Shown: positions 1 to 6,935, counted from the stretch's first letter. The stretch is DNA of 22,024 nt from CAZCWX01 sp964502465 (GCA_964502465.1 CAZCWX010000183.1:1-22024), one strand, 5' to 3'. Made by a program: numbers and translations. Notes: generated by a model from the sequence alone, not told the origin.

Positions 1-3
1 CAT
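1..3 (-). CDS. Start codon of a leftward gene cut by the window edge
   Basis: Only an ATG (reverse complement of positions 1-3) lies inside the window. It is supported by a strong ribosome site TAAGGAGG on the minus strand (positions 17-10) with a 6-base spacer, the same arrangement as the other genes here. Nothing can be said about the product. It follows the SDR at 129-890 on the same strand and may be co-transcribed with it. Confidence 0.45.
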
Positions 4-22
4 CAACGTCCTCCTTACAGCA

Positions 23-38
23 CCGGGAAGGTTCCCGG
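23..38. promoter_or_regulatory. Perfect 7-bp inverted repeat upstream of the edge gene
   Basis: CCGGGAA-GG-TTCCCGG is a perfect inverted repeat, just before the ribosome site of the leftward gene starting at position 3. It could be an operator or a small hairpin in the untranslated leader. No family assignment is possible. Confidence 0.3.
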
Positions 39-60
39 CGCTCTATTGATTCACCATCTG

Positions 61-120
61 TTGTGGTGCAGGCGTCCTCGCCTGCCTGGCTGGGTGCAGG
101 CCAGAGGCCCGCACCACAAA
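61..120. repeat. Dispersed palindromic repeat, family A, copy 1
   Basis: A roughly 60-bp imperfect palindrome bounded by TTGTGGTGCAGGCG and GCCCGCACCACAA. A second copy lies at 18493-18550 in reverse-complement orientation, with nearly identical ends (TTGTGGTGCGGGCC and CGCCTGCACCACAA) and a diverged centre. It lies between the SDR gene and the edge gene. It resembles REP-like intergenic palindromes found in many environmental genomes. Confidence 0.8.
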
Positions 121-128
121 GGCTCACC

Positions 129-890
129 CTATTGTGCAGCAATGCCCCCATCAACCGCCATGGGCAAGCCGGTCACGAACGAGGCGGCATCTGAGCACAG
201 CCACACCACAGCTGCGGCAATTTCTTCTGGTTTTCCCATTCGTCCGACAGGCTCGGCTGCGGTCATTCTTTCGGCTCGTCCTGGTCGCTGACCGGTGATG
301 CGCTCAACCATCGGCGTGTGAATCACCCCCGGGCACACCGCATTCACACGGATGCCCGATTTGGCGTATTCCAACGCCGCGGTCTTGGTCAGTCCTACTA
401 CGCCATGTTTGCTCGCGACATAGGCGGGCATTTGCGGAACTCCCAACAGGCCGGCATCTGACGCAGTATTGACGATGGCTCCACCGCCTTGTTTGAGCAT
501 CTGGGGGATCTCGTATTTCATGCAGAGCCACACCGCGGTTAAATTGATGCGGATCACACGGTCCCACTCCGCTTCGCTATAATCAGCGGTCCTGCCGGTC
601 GCACCCTCGATACCAGCATTATTATGGGCGCAGTCGAGCCGACCGTAGGTGGCGACGACTTTCTGCACCATTGCTTCGATGTCTGAGGCATTGGCCATAT
701 CTGCTTTGACAAAAATGGACTCACCCCCGGCGGCGTGAATCAGCTGTACCGTTTCTTCACCGCCGGTGACCACTATATCGGCAACAACGACCTTCGCGCC
801 TTCGCGGGCAAACGTGAGCGCCGTTGCCCGGCCAATACCCGATCCTCCACCTGTCACCAACGCAATCTTGTCTTGTACTAATCCTGCCAT
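129..890 (-). CDS. Short-chain dehydrogenase/reductase (classical SDR)
   Basis: A 253-residue classical SDR, normal length for the family, predicted to be a soluble cytoplasmic NAD(P)(H)-dependent alcohol/ketone oxidoreductase. Visible motifs: cofactor loop TGGGSGIG (13-20), an acidic residue after beta-2 (D38 in VVVADI) that favours NAD(H), NNAG (90-93), and the catalytic tetrad N116, S144, Y157, K161 (YVASK). The C-terminus ends in the usual VDGG segment. The ATG at 890 is preceded by AAGGAG about 7 bases upstream. The substrate is not predictable; the family includes glucose 1-dehydrogenase-like and 3-oxoacyl-ACP reductase-like enzymes. The VapC remnant upstream overlaps its first codons by 13 bases, which suggests that the deletion that truncated the toxin joined the two loci. 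Confidence 0.93.
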   Translation of the reverse strand: MAGLVQDKIALVTGGGSGIGRATALTFAREGAKVVVADIVVTGGEETVQLIHAAGGESIFVKADMANASDIEAMVQKVVATYGRLDCAHNNAGIEGATGRTADYSEAEWDRVIRINLTAVWLCMKYEIPQMLKQGGGAIVNTASDAGLLGVPQMPAYVASKHGVVGLTKTAALEYAKSGIRVNAVCPGVIHTPMVERITGQRPGRAERMTAAEPVGRMGKPEEIAAAVVWLCSDAASFVTGLPMAVDGGIAAQ

Positions 891-1063
891 TGTCTTGCTC
901 CTTGGAAAACAAGCTTGTGTACGGAATTTGTCTGTCTATATAGAAAACTGCTCGTTGTGTGAATTCCCTCCTCATACATAAAATGTAAGACGATCTCGGC
1001 ATGGAACTTACCGCTTTGTAGGAAGTCAATATAGACATCTGTATCAATCAGGTGTTTGGCCAT
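878..1063 (-). pseudogene. Truncated VapC-type PIN toxin (N-terminal remnant)
   Basis: The frame opens with MAKHLIDTDVYIDFLQ, a typical PIN-domain first strand with the metal-binding aspartate (D8). About 40 residues still look like a PIN domain (up to GIHTTSS), after which the sequence is unrelated and stops at residue 61; intact VapC toxins are about 130 residues. The later conserved acidic residues of the PIN active site are therefore missing and the protein should be an inactive RNase. It overlaps the antitoxin gene at 1044-1256 by 20 bases, the normal VapBC arrangement, and runs into the start of the SDR gene downstream. Confidence 0.7.
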
Positions 1064-1256
1064 CCTGCGTTCTCTTCCCTCCCCACCCTTTACCAGCAGT
1101 CTGCTCTAGCGAGCGCAAGATCTCCTTACGGAATACGACCATGTCCAGAGCCTTGTTAATCGTCTCTTCATCGGTCTGTGTTCCCAAGATGCGTTGGGCT
1201 CTTCGCATCTTCCCCTCGTCCAGGTATACATTCTTTCGCTTCAATACACTTTTCAT
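1044..1256 (-). CDS. VapB-like antitoxin
   Basis: A 70-residue protein whose N-terminal half (YLDEGKMRRAQRILG, then TDEETINKALD) matches the VapB/DUF2191-type antitoxin pattern: a short DNA-binding element in which lysine/arginine-rich helices lead to a 'T-EE-IN-AL' segment. Antitoxins of this kind bind their operator as dimers and neutralise the PIN-domain RNase encoded just downstream. Here the partner toxin (878-1063) is truncated, so this is an orphan antitoxin, intact by length. The reading frame of the toxin begins 20 bases before this stop, indicating translational coupling. The subfamily assignment is by pattern only. Confidence 0.7.
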   Translation of the reverse strand: MKSVLKRKNVYLDEGKMRRAQRILGTQTDEETINKALDMVVFRKEILRSLEQTAGKGWGGKRTQDGQTPD

Positions 1257-1521
1257 AGATTTTATGTGCTCTTTCCCGAGCCTGAAATCAACAGCTCGTC
1301 TTCGAGTTCGGTCAGCAATGCCTTTGCCTCTCTTAGGTCTGCTGTGTCAAACCCTTCGGTGAACCAGCCATAGATCTCCGCCAGCACCCTGTGCGCTTCT
1401 TCTTTCTTGCCCTGGCTTTGCCACAGCCTCGCCAAGCTCATAGTTGCCCGCAACTCCAGCGACTTCGCCTGCTGCTTCCGTGCAATCTCAATAGCCTTGT
1501 GAAAACACGCTTCGGCCTTGG

Positions 1522-1583
1522 CTTGGGAGTTGGGGGTTAGGGGCTGGGGGCTAGGGTTTTCGGACTGCCGACTGCCGACTGTA
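1522..1583. repeat. Heptanucleotide repeat tract inside the cyclase gene
   Basis: Eight heptamers in register apart from one 6-base interruption: CTTGGGA, GTTGGGG, GTTAGGG, GCTGGGG, GCTAGGG, then GACTGCC, GACTGCC, GACTGTA. It coincides with the frame change between the middle and C-terminal pieces of the cyclase/TPR gene. Adding one unit or removing two would put the two pieces in one frame. Confidence 0.8.
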
Positions 1584-2798
1584 AGACTAATTGACCCTTG
1601 AGCCGATACAATTCCGCCTCCCACCAGTGCTCTCCAGTTTTGTCGACCAGAGCTAGCGCCTCAGCCAACGTGTTCAACCCCTCTTCGGCCCGCCCCACTT
1701 TCCCATACGCCTCGGCCAGCAGCCACGTTAGCACGGCTTCCAGCGTCTTCTGTTTCTGCCGCTGAGGTGTCAAATTGAGCGGCGGGTAGTGCTCGGGAAG
1801 CGGGAGGGACAGCAAGGCGGCAAACAGCGGTATGATCTCCGATCGTTGGGGCGATTCATGAATTGCCCCGACCTCCAGCGCCGCCTCTAATTTGCGTAGT
1901 TTTTCTTCAGGCGAATCGTCACGGCTGAATCGGAGTACCCGCTGCAACAAATCGATGATCGGATAGAACGCACTATTCTGATGATAAGGTGAACAGCGGC
2001 ACTCCAGCCACGTCTGTGTCTCTTCAGCAGTCCGCTCCTTGAGCACCCGCACCAGCCGCGACTTGCCTATCCCTGCCTCGCCACTCAGCAACACCACCTG
2101 CCCTTGTCCTTCTTTCGTCTGCTCCCACCGCTGCCACAATAGCCCGACCTCTTCCTCGCGGCCCACCAGCGGGGTTAACCCAGTGGTGACCGTGACCTCA
2201 AAGCGACTCTGCACCCTACTCTCGCTCAGCACTCGATAGGCAGTCAGCGGGACGGTGACTCCTTTTAACGTCTGCGGACCGAGGTTGTGGTACTCGAATA
2301 ACCCTGTGGTCAGCCGAGAGGTGGCCGCACTGATCACGACTGTGTCTGGCTCGGCCAGGCCTGGCAAGCGGGCGGCGATGTTGGGGGTCTCGCCCAGCGC
2401 CATGGCCTCGCGATAGTCGTTCCCTCCCATTTCGCCGACCACCGCGAGACCAGTATGAATACCAATGCGGACTTGCAGGGGCGAGGTCTGCAGCACTGCG
2501 GCTCTTTGCTGTAAGCGTGCGTTCAAGGGTGGCAGCGCTGCCACGATCTCCAGCCCTGCACGCACGGCTCCCTGTGAATCATCTTCGTGGGCATGAGGAT
2601 AGCCGAAGTACACCAAGAGGGCGTCGCCCGCGTAGCGAGCGATATAGCCGCCAAAGCGATGGATCACCTCCTCGCACACGACTTGGTACTCCTGCACCAC
2701 TTCCCGTAGCTCTTCAGGGTCCAGCTTTTCTGCCAGCGGCGTAGAGCCGACCAGGTCACAGAACATCACAGTGAGCTGCCGGCGTTCGGCGGCCTCTA

Positions 2799-2840
2799 GT
2801 CTAGCGTCTCTCAGTCTGGGGTCTAGGGTCTGAGTAGGGG
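2799..2840. repeat. Heptanucleotide repeat tract (linker of the cyclase gene)
   Basis: Six consecutive degenerate heptamers: GTCTAGC, GTCTCTC, AGTCTGG, GGTCTAG, GGTCTGA, GTAGGGG. On the minus strand it is open in the cyclase frame and would encode the linker just before the cyclase domain. Confidence 0.7.
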
Positions 2841-2863
2841 AAGTTCGCTCTTGCCCCCCTGAC

Positions 2864-2884
2864 TCTAGACGCTAGACGCTAGAC
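2864..2884. repeat. Heptanucleotide tract carrying the stop that splits the cyclase gene
   Basis: Three heptamers, TCTAGAC GCTAGAC GCTAGAC. On the minus strand they give TAG stops in both relevant frames (2865-2867 for the N-terminal piece, 2872-2874 for the cyclase piece). Removing two units (14 bp) yields a continuous open frame from 3125 into the cyclase domain. Confidence 0.85.
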
Positions 2885-2889
2885 CGATT

Positions 2890-2920
2890 TTCTCCGCTTC
2901 CCCGCTTCCCCGCTTCTCCG
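2890..2920. repeat. Octanucleotide pyrimidine-rich tandem tract
   Basis: TTCTCCGC, TTCCCCGC, TTCCCCGC, TTCTCCG in tandem, next to the heptamer tract. On the minus strand it encodes the low-complexity tail (KRGSGEAEK) of the N-terminal cyclase fragment. Confidence 0.7.
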
Positions 2921-3267
2921 TTTCTTTCTGTCCCCTTTCCCCAGCCCACACCAGCACCTTGCCGCTCTCGTCCACGGCCATTTGCTGCGCATCGATGAGT
3001 TCGTCCTTCAGGTCTTGCAGATAATCGTCATCGAGCGCGAACCGCCGCTTCAACGCTCCATAGGAAACCCGCCCCTGGCGCTGCAGGAGCTCTGTCACCT
3101 GTGCGAGAAGTTCATCGAAGGTCATAGATAGCCTTCCTCCACTGCCCAAACGGCCTGAGGGCCTTCATCGTCTTCTGAATTGACCGATGCGAAAGTACCA
3201 CGAACGCGCTCGTTTGGCGACGCTGCATCTGAATCTGACGGAAGTCTCTGGTGACGATTGTGTTCCC

Positions 3268-3311
3268 GTTCGTGCTGAGCGTCGCCCGGAGGGCGGAGTC
3301 GAAGCATGAAC
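3268..3311. repeat. Dispersed palindromic repeat, family B, copy 1
   Basis: A 44-bp element bounded by GTTCGTGCTGAGCG and GTCGAAGCATGAAC. Its reverse complement recurs at 18321-18364 with the same length and about five differences. It is the type of intergenic repeat with GTTCGTGCTGAG...CGAAGCATGAAC ends seen in many proteobacterial and environmental genomes. Confidence 0.8.
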
Positions 3312-3478
3312 AGCGCTCAACCGAGTTTTCTGCTGATCCTCTGTTTTCCCTTGACGCGAGGAGAGGTCACGTGCCATGCTGAGACCCTAGTGATCGAGGA
3401 AGCGGGTTCTCCTGGCGTGGAGTCGCAACTTAAGTCGCGGACAGAACTATGAAAACGACTACAGTCGCCACTACATAC

Positions 3479-3496
3479 TCTGGCATTCATGCCAGA
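3479..3496. promoter_or_regulatory. Perfect 8-bp inverted repeat upstream of the DUF1329 gene
   Basis: TCTGGCAT-TC-ATGCCAGA is a perfect palindrome with a 2-base centre, 38 bases before the GTG start of the DUF1329 gene. Position and symmetry suit a dimeric repressor or activator site. No regulator in this window can be assigned to it. Confidence 0.4.
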
Positions 3497-3534
3497 CAAG
3501 TCACAGGACCTCGACACCGAAAGGAGGGTCACTG

Positions 3535-4926
3535 GTGTCTTTCAATAAGTGTGACGTTCGGTGCAAGATCCGCACCCATAGGGCAGAGCACTGTCTCTTG
3601 CCTGTGACGTGTCTACTCCTTTACCTGAGCGCTGTATCACCTGTGTGGGGAACAGGTGACAACGGTGCCACACCACGCACGTGGAAAACGGTGAGTGAGT
3701 TGTCTGCCGAAGAATTAGCGCAGGTAGACCTGCGCACGGACGCGCCACGTCATCCTGAATATCCGTACCTGCCGGCGGAATCGTATCCCTTTACCCCACC
3801 GTACACTGCGGAAGAGATGGGATATCGGATGATGGAATTTACTCAACGCCCGCGCTGGTCGTGCGTCTATGCCAACCTCTTTGGCTCGATCTCCAGCGAA
3901 GGTTCCCTTCTCGGGCAGGGCCGGGCGGTGAATTTAGTCGCATACCCCACTCCAGAAGGCGCCGCCGTAGAACTCGCCAAGAAGCCAGGCGAGGAAGTGT
4001 ACCGTCAATTGACCCAACAGCTCTTCCCTCCCGAGGCGTATACCTCCCAGACGCTGGTGATCCGTTATCGCACGGACCAGCAGTTTATCAAAAAAGAGGA
4101 TATGTTTGCCTATTCGCCGGCCTTGCGTCGCGTTCGTCATCAGAACTCCTGGCGGCGGAACGACCGCTATCCGCAAATGGCAATGACGCTGGACGATGCC
4201 TCTGGCCGAAGCGCCTGGGAGTACTCTTGGACGTTACTCGGGACCGATATCCTGTTCGAAACCGTGAGGTTTCCCGTGACCCGTCCTCAGGTCACGATCA
4301 CCGAAGCGGATGACACGTATCGTGAAATCGCAACGAAGGATCTGAAACTCATGGGAGAGGACTACCCATTTTATACGCCAGCCGGTGGGGTAGAGTGCTA
4401 CGTGGTCGAAGCCCGTACCCGCGAAGACTGGCTGCCGAATTATCATGCCTCTCGTGTGCTATACTGGCTTGACAAGCATGCGTTCTATCCCTTGCGTATC
4501 GAGACCTACGATCGTCAGGGGAATCTGAGCCGTGTGGAGGTCCGGCTCACCAAACTGATTCATACCGATTTAGGAGAGCGCGGCTATAGCCCCTTTATCC
4601 TCGTGTATTGGGACCTGGCAACCGATCTTTTGACGTACAATATCCGCGACGGCGTTCGACTGACGCGCTGGTCTCCGGAAGATGTGCTCACCTTCTTCAG
4701 CCCGGACTTTATGCGGCGGAAGTGGTATCTGATGCCGGTGCGGAGCTATCTGGGGATAGACCGCCCGGAAGAATTTTACTTACGGCCCGGGCTGGAGTCG
4801 GGGAAGTTCCCCCAACTCCGGGCGATCCAGCTCCCTGCGACACTCACGGAACGCATTCAGGCACAAGACGCGGCTGGGCGGTTGGTCTTCGAAGCGCCAA
4901 CCTCCACCGTGTCACCCATACAGTAG
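3535..4926 (+). CDS. DUF1329 family exported protein (LolA-like fold)
   Basis: A 463-residue protein starting at GTG with AAGGAGG 7 bases upstream. The N-terminus has basic residues followed by a hydrophobic stretch (LLPVTCLLLYLSAVSPVWG), a signal peptide with probable cleavage near residue 40. The mature part shows DUF1329 features: WKTVSELSAEELAQVDL near the front, RTDQQFIKKEDMFAYSPALRRVRH (a beta-strand plus 'RRVR' segment; positions about 180-205), and a late RKWYLMPVRSYLGIDRPEEF. DUF1329 proteins are periplasmic or outer-membrane-linked and often sit beside RND/MMPL transporters and DUF1302 proteins in hydrocarbon- and steroid-related loci. Neither partner is present here, so the role is unknown. 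It stands alone on the plus strand. Confidence 0.85.
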   Translation: MSFNKCDVRCKIRTHRAEHCLLPVTCLLLYLSAVSPVWGTGDNGATPRTWKTVSELSAEELAQVDLRTDAPRHPEYPYLPAESYPFTPPYTAEEMGYRMMEFTQRPRWSCVYANLFGSISSEGSLLGQGRAVNLVAYPTPEGAAVELAKKPGEEVYRQLTQQLFPPEAYTSQTLVIRYRTDQQFIKKEDMFAYSPALRRVRHQNSWRRNDRYPQMAMTLDDASGRSAWEYSWTLLGTDILFETVRFPVTRPQVTITEADDTYREIATKDLKLMGEDYPFYTPAGGVECYVVEARTREDWLPNYHASRVLYWLDKHAFYPLRIETYDRQGNLSRVEVRLTKLIHTDLGERGYSPFILVYWDLATDLLTYNIRDGVRLTRWSPEDVLTFFSPDFMRRKWYLMPVRSYLGIDRPEEFYLRPGLESGKFPQLRAIQLPATLTERIQAQDAAGRLVFEAPTSTVSPIQ

Positions 4927-5067
4927 GTGAAGCAAGCGGAGTAGAGTAGTGACAGTAGCGTGCGCTGTGTGCACGACACATTGAGAATGACCCATGGGGC
5001 AACTTTCCGTCGTGTGAATACTGGGGAGAACATGGTCTCTTTCTGACAGAAAGGCTAGTGTGAAGCC

Positions 5068-5096
5068 TTGACTTTACACCGCAGATTTTTTAGTCT
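5068..5096 (+). promoter_or_regulatory. Putative sigma-70 promoter of the ABC-F leader
   Basis: TTGACT (5068-5073), a 17-base spacer and TAGTCT (5091-5096) form a plausible -35/-10 pair. It would start transcription near 5103, giving a leader of about 330 bases before the ABC-F start codon at 5436. Confidence 0.45.
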
Positions 5097-5150
5097 TGCT
5101 CTGTTGCCGGTTTTATAGGCAACATACATTCCCCAATAAGGACCACAGGC

Positions 5151-5177
5151 ATGAGGCGAACCCGGATCAGACGATAA
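5151..5177 (+). CDS. Putative leader peptide MRRTRIRR upstream of the ABC-F remnant
   Basis: An 8-codon open frame ending in TAA, preceded by AAGGA with an 8-base spacer. The peptide is half arginine and contains R-T-R and R-I-R, which match the '+x+' pattern known to stall ribosomes in the presence of macrolides (as in the MRLR motif of ErmDL). It lies about 50 bases after the putative promoter and just before a hairpin (5191-5242) and a later terminator (5375-5415). That layout fits ribosome-mediated attenuation, the regulation known for several ABC-F resistance genes. Short open frames arise by chance, so this is a candidate only. Confidence 0.4.
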   Translation: MRRTRIRR

Positions 5178-5190
5178 TCCCGTAGCGCTG

Positions 5191-5242
5191 GAACGGTACG
5201 CCTAGAAACAGGCTGTGTTTGGAGAAGAGCACAGTACCGTTC
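5191..5242 (+). promoter_or_regulatory. Leader hairpin in front of the ABC-F remnant
   Basis: GAACGGTAC (5191-5199) pairs perfectly with GTACCGTTC (5234-5242), with an inner CTGTG/CACAG pair (5213-5217, 5230-5234). It begins 14 bases after the stop of the putative leader peptide. It may be part of an attenuator. Confidence 0.5.
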
Positions 5243-5374
5243 TTCGCTTGTGGGCTTGCCCTTCGTATGATCCCGGTCTCTTCTCGTGCCTGAAGATCAG
5301 ACTTGCAAACCGCTCTCGATTCGTCTTCGCCAAGGGTCATCTAGTTTCGGGTAGCCTTTTTTGTTTCCTCCTCC

Positions 5375-5415
5375 AGGCCACGGCACGAAAAGATGCCTGT
5401 GGCCTTTTTCTTTTT
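5375..5415 (+). terminator. Rho-independent terminator/attenuator before the ABC-F ribosome site
   Basis: AGGCCAC (5375-5381) pairs with GTGGCCT (5399-5405); the stem can be extended by GGCA/TGCC with one bulged base, and a T-rich run (TTTTTCTTTTT) follows. It ends only 6 bases before the ribosome site GAAGGAGG (5421-5428). It could end an upstream transcript, but no complete gene lies in the preceding 450 bases, so a conditional terminator in the leader is more likely. Confidence 0.7.
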
Positions 5416-5435
5416 GGGCCGAAGGAGGAATCCGG

Positions 5436-5917
5436 ATGAGTCAGGCACAGGTCATTTTTTACAACGTGTCATTTATATGCCGCAAGAGATCGACCGACAC
5501 ATTACACAAAGTCTGCTGGCGCGAGTACGCAGCCTGCCCAAAGAGAAGCTCGGGCAGCTCATGACGATTGTAAGTTGCCTTGGATCACGCCCACAGCGCC
5601 TCTTGGAAACACAGGAGCCTAGCCCTGGCGAAATCCACAAAATCCTTCTGGCGCTGGGGATCAGCCAAGTGCCACACATGATCATCATGGACGAGCCGAC
5701 CAATCACCTCGATCTGCCGTCCATCAAGTGCCTTGAAAACGCGCTTGCCGAGTGCCCTTGTGGCGTGCTGCTGGTGAGCCACGACCAGTATTTTCTCGAT
5801 CATCTCACGACCATCCGCTGGCACATCGCTGCGGACCGAGAAGGATCAAGAAATACTCACATGCGCCTACACATCACAGCAAAGCAGGAGTCTGGACAGC
5901 ACTACTGGATTCAATAG
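5436..5917 (+). pseudogene. ABC-F ATPase remnant with a large internal deletion
   Basis: The original start survives: GAAGGAGG, 7-base spacer, ATG at 5436, then MSQAQVIFYNVSF, a typical first strand of an ABC-F protein. At about 5475 the sequence jumps, with a frame change, to the second ATPase domain: MPQEIDRH, LGSRPQRLLE, a degenerate signature region SPGEIHKILLALGI, Walker B plus D-loop MIIMDEPTNHLD, and the H-loop LLVSHDQYF. Both Walker A motifs, the first ATPase domain and the inter-domain linker that reaches the ribosome are lost. The remaining 3-prime frame is open to TAG at 5915-5917. ABC-F proteins act on the ribosomal E site, in translation or antibiotic resistance; this copy cannot bind ATP normally. 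The frame upstream of 5477 in the downstream reading has no protein-like pattern. Confidence 0.8.
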
Positions 5918-6005
5918 ACAATGGGGGACGATCGGAGTCGGGAAACTCAGATCGTTCACCCTGAGCAGGGGGAAGACAAAATCTCATTTCGTCAAGGAGG
6001 GACAG

Positions 6006-6791
6006 ATGATGAAGCTTGCAGGTCAGGTAGCCATTGTAACGGGTGGCGGTTCAGGCCAGGGAAGAGCAACGGCGATCCTCTTTGCCCAAGAAGGGGCGAA
6101 AGTCGTTGTCGGAGACATCAATGATAAGGGGGCGGCAGAAACGGCACACTTCATTGACCACCAGGAAGGAGGGCAGGCAGTAGCGGTAAAGGCCAATGTC
6201 ACCAAGGCAGATGAGGTCCAGGGTATGGTAGACACCGCGCTCGCGCAGTACGGCAGACTGGATATTCTCATCAACAATGCCGGCGCAACCTTGTTCAAAG
6301 GGATTGATGAGACCTCCGAGGAAGATTGGAACCGCATACTCGATACCAATCTCAAGAGCGTCTTTCTGTGCTGCAAGGCTGCGATTCCTACCATGCGGCG
6401 CAGTGGTGGTGGCAGTATTGTCAATATCGCCTCGGTTGCTGGGCTAATGGGGATGCCGCAGCATTTCGCCTACTGTGCCGCCAAAGCCGGGGTGATTCAC
6501 TTGACCAAATCCCTGGCACTTGACCATGGCCGGGAGAATATTCGTATCAACTGTATTTGTCCGGGTGGCGTGCTGACACCGATGCTTGGTGAGGTCATCG
6601 ATATCAACAATTCTGCACAGATTGAGCGCATCGCCCAGCAGCACGCGTTGGGACGCATTGCCGACCCTGAGGAGATCGCGCGGGTCAGTCTCTTCCTCTG
6701 TTCCAAAGATGCCTCATTTATGACTGGTGCGGCGGTAACGGTAGATGGCGGCATTGCCGCCGGTCGCATGGGTCAGATGCATTCACGCTAG
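6006..6791 (+). CDS. Short-chain dehydrogenase/reductase (classical SDR)
   Basis: A 261-residue classical SDR. Motifs: TGGGSGQG (12-19, with Q in place of the usual I), D37 at the end of beta-2 (NAD(H)-type), NNAG (90-93), tetrad N115, S143, Y156 and K160 (YCAAK), and the C-terminal VDGG. AAGGAGG (5994-6000) precedes two consecutive ATG codons at 6006 and 6009; the second gives a better 8-base spacing, so the protein may begin MKLAGQ. It is not a close copy of the SDR at 129-890 but has the same fold and length. It acts in the cytoplasm on an unknown alcohol or ketone. It follows the ABC-F remnant and has no functional neighbour on the same strand. Confidence 0.93.
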   Translation: MMKLAGQVAIVTGGGSGQGRATAILFAQEGAKVVVGDINDKGAAETAHFIDHQEGGQAVAVKANVTKADEVQGMVDTALAQYGRLDILINNAGATLFKGIDETSEEDWNRILDTNLKSVFLCCKAAIPTMRRSGGGSIVNIASVAGLMGMPQHFAYCAAKAGVIHLTKSLALDHGRENIRINCICPGGVLTPMLGEVIDINNSAQIERIAQQHALGRIADPEEIARVSLFLCSKDASFMTGAAVTVDGGIAAGRMGQMHSR

Positions 6792-6854
6792 GAGGGAAGA
6801 CGCATACATTAGTCCCAACTTAAGCTATTTTTCCTGCACTTGGGGCTTTGGGTT

Positions 6855-6892
6855 CCCTCTCCCCTCGCGGGAGAGGGACAGGGTGAGGGGGT
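6855..6892. repeat. Intergenic palindrome CCCTCTCCC/GGGAGAGGG
   Basis: CCCTCTCCC (6855-6863) and GGGAGAGGG (6869-6877), followed by ACAGGGTGAGGGGG. This element is widespread between genes in many bacteria. It lies downstream of the SDR gene and may act as an RNA stem. Confidence 0.65.
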
Positions 6893-6935
6893 GTAGGGCA
6901 CTGTTGGAGCCGTTCATACCCCGTCCTGGCTTTTT

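Larger units (their letters stand above)
1262..3125 (-). pseudogene. Broken class III adenylate/guanylate cyclase-AAA ATPase-TPR protein
   Basis: Three pieces in order belong to one multidomain signalling protein. Piece 1 (3125-2865) is the helical N-terminal domain, MTFDELLAQV to LVWAGERG; the start at 3125 is chosen because GGAGGAAGG lies 7 bases upstream. Piece 2 (open from 2871 to 1537) has a cyclase domain with ERRQLTVMFCDLVGST, GDALLVYFG and a conserved later GETPNIAARL, then an AAA domain with Walker A GEAGIGKS. Piece 3 (to 1262) holds the C-terminal TPR segment AEACFHKAIEIARKQQ to DTADLREAKALLTEL. Frame breaks occur at about 2865-2884 and 1537-1583, both inside heptamer repeat tracts. 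In addition, the sequence jumps from the AAA domain (KTLEAVLTWLL) straight to C-terminal TPRs (AEAYGKVGRAEEG), so Walker B and several hundred residues usual in this family are missing. It would normally make a cyclic nucleotide; here it is probably nonfunctional. Confidence 0.8.
3126..3534. other. Divergent intergenic region without a gene
   Basis: This 409-base gap separates the leftward cyclase gene from the rightward DUF1329 gene. It holds the cyclase ribosome site, a dispersed palindrome (3268-3311), an 18-bp inverted repeat (3479-3496) and the DUF1329 ribosome site AAGGAGG (3521-3527). Short open frames in it show no recognisable protein pattern. No clear sigma-70 promoter pair is evident. 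Confidence 0.6.

Noticed and set aside
2864..2920. Possible CRISPR-like array
   Set aside because: Units are 7-8 bases in direct tandem without spacers, which is a microsatellite-like tract and not a CRISPR.
3126..3149. Upstream ATG at 3149 as the start of the cyclase gene
   Set aside because: The ribosome site GGAGGAAGG is placed for the ATG at 3125, and family members begin at MTFDELL.
4927..5067. A structured RNA gene or tRNA downstream of the DUF1329 gene
   Set aside because: No tRNA cloverleaf or signature of RNase P, 6S, SRP or tmRNA could be found; nothing is annotated before the promoter at 5068.
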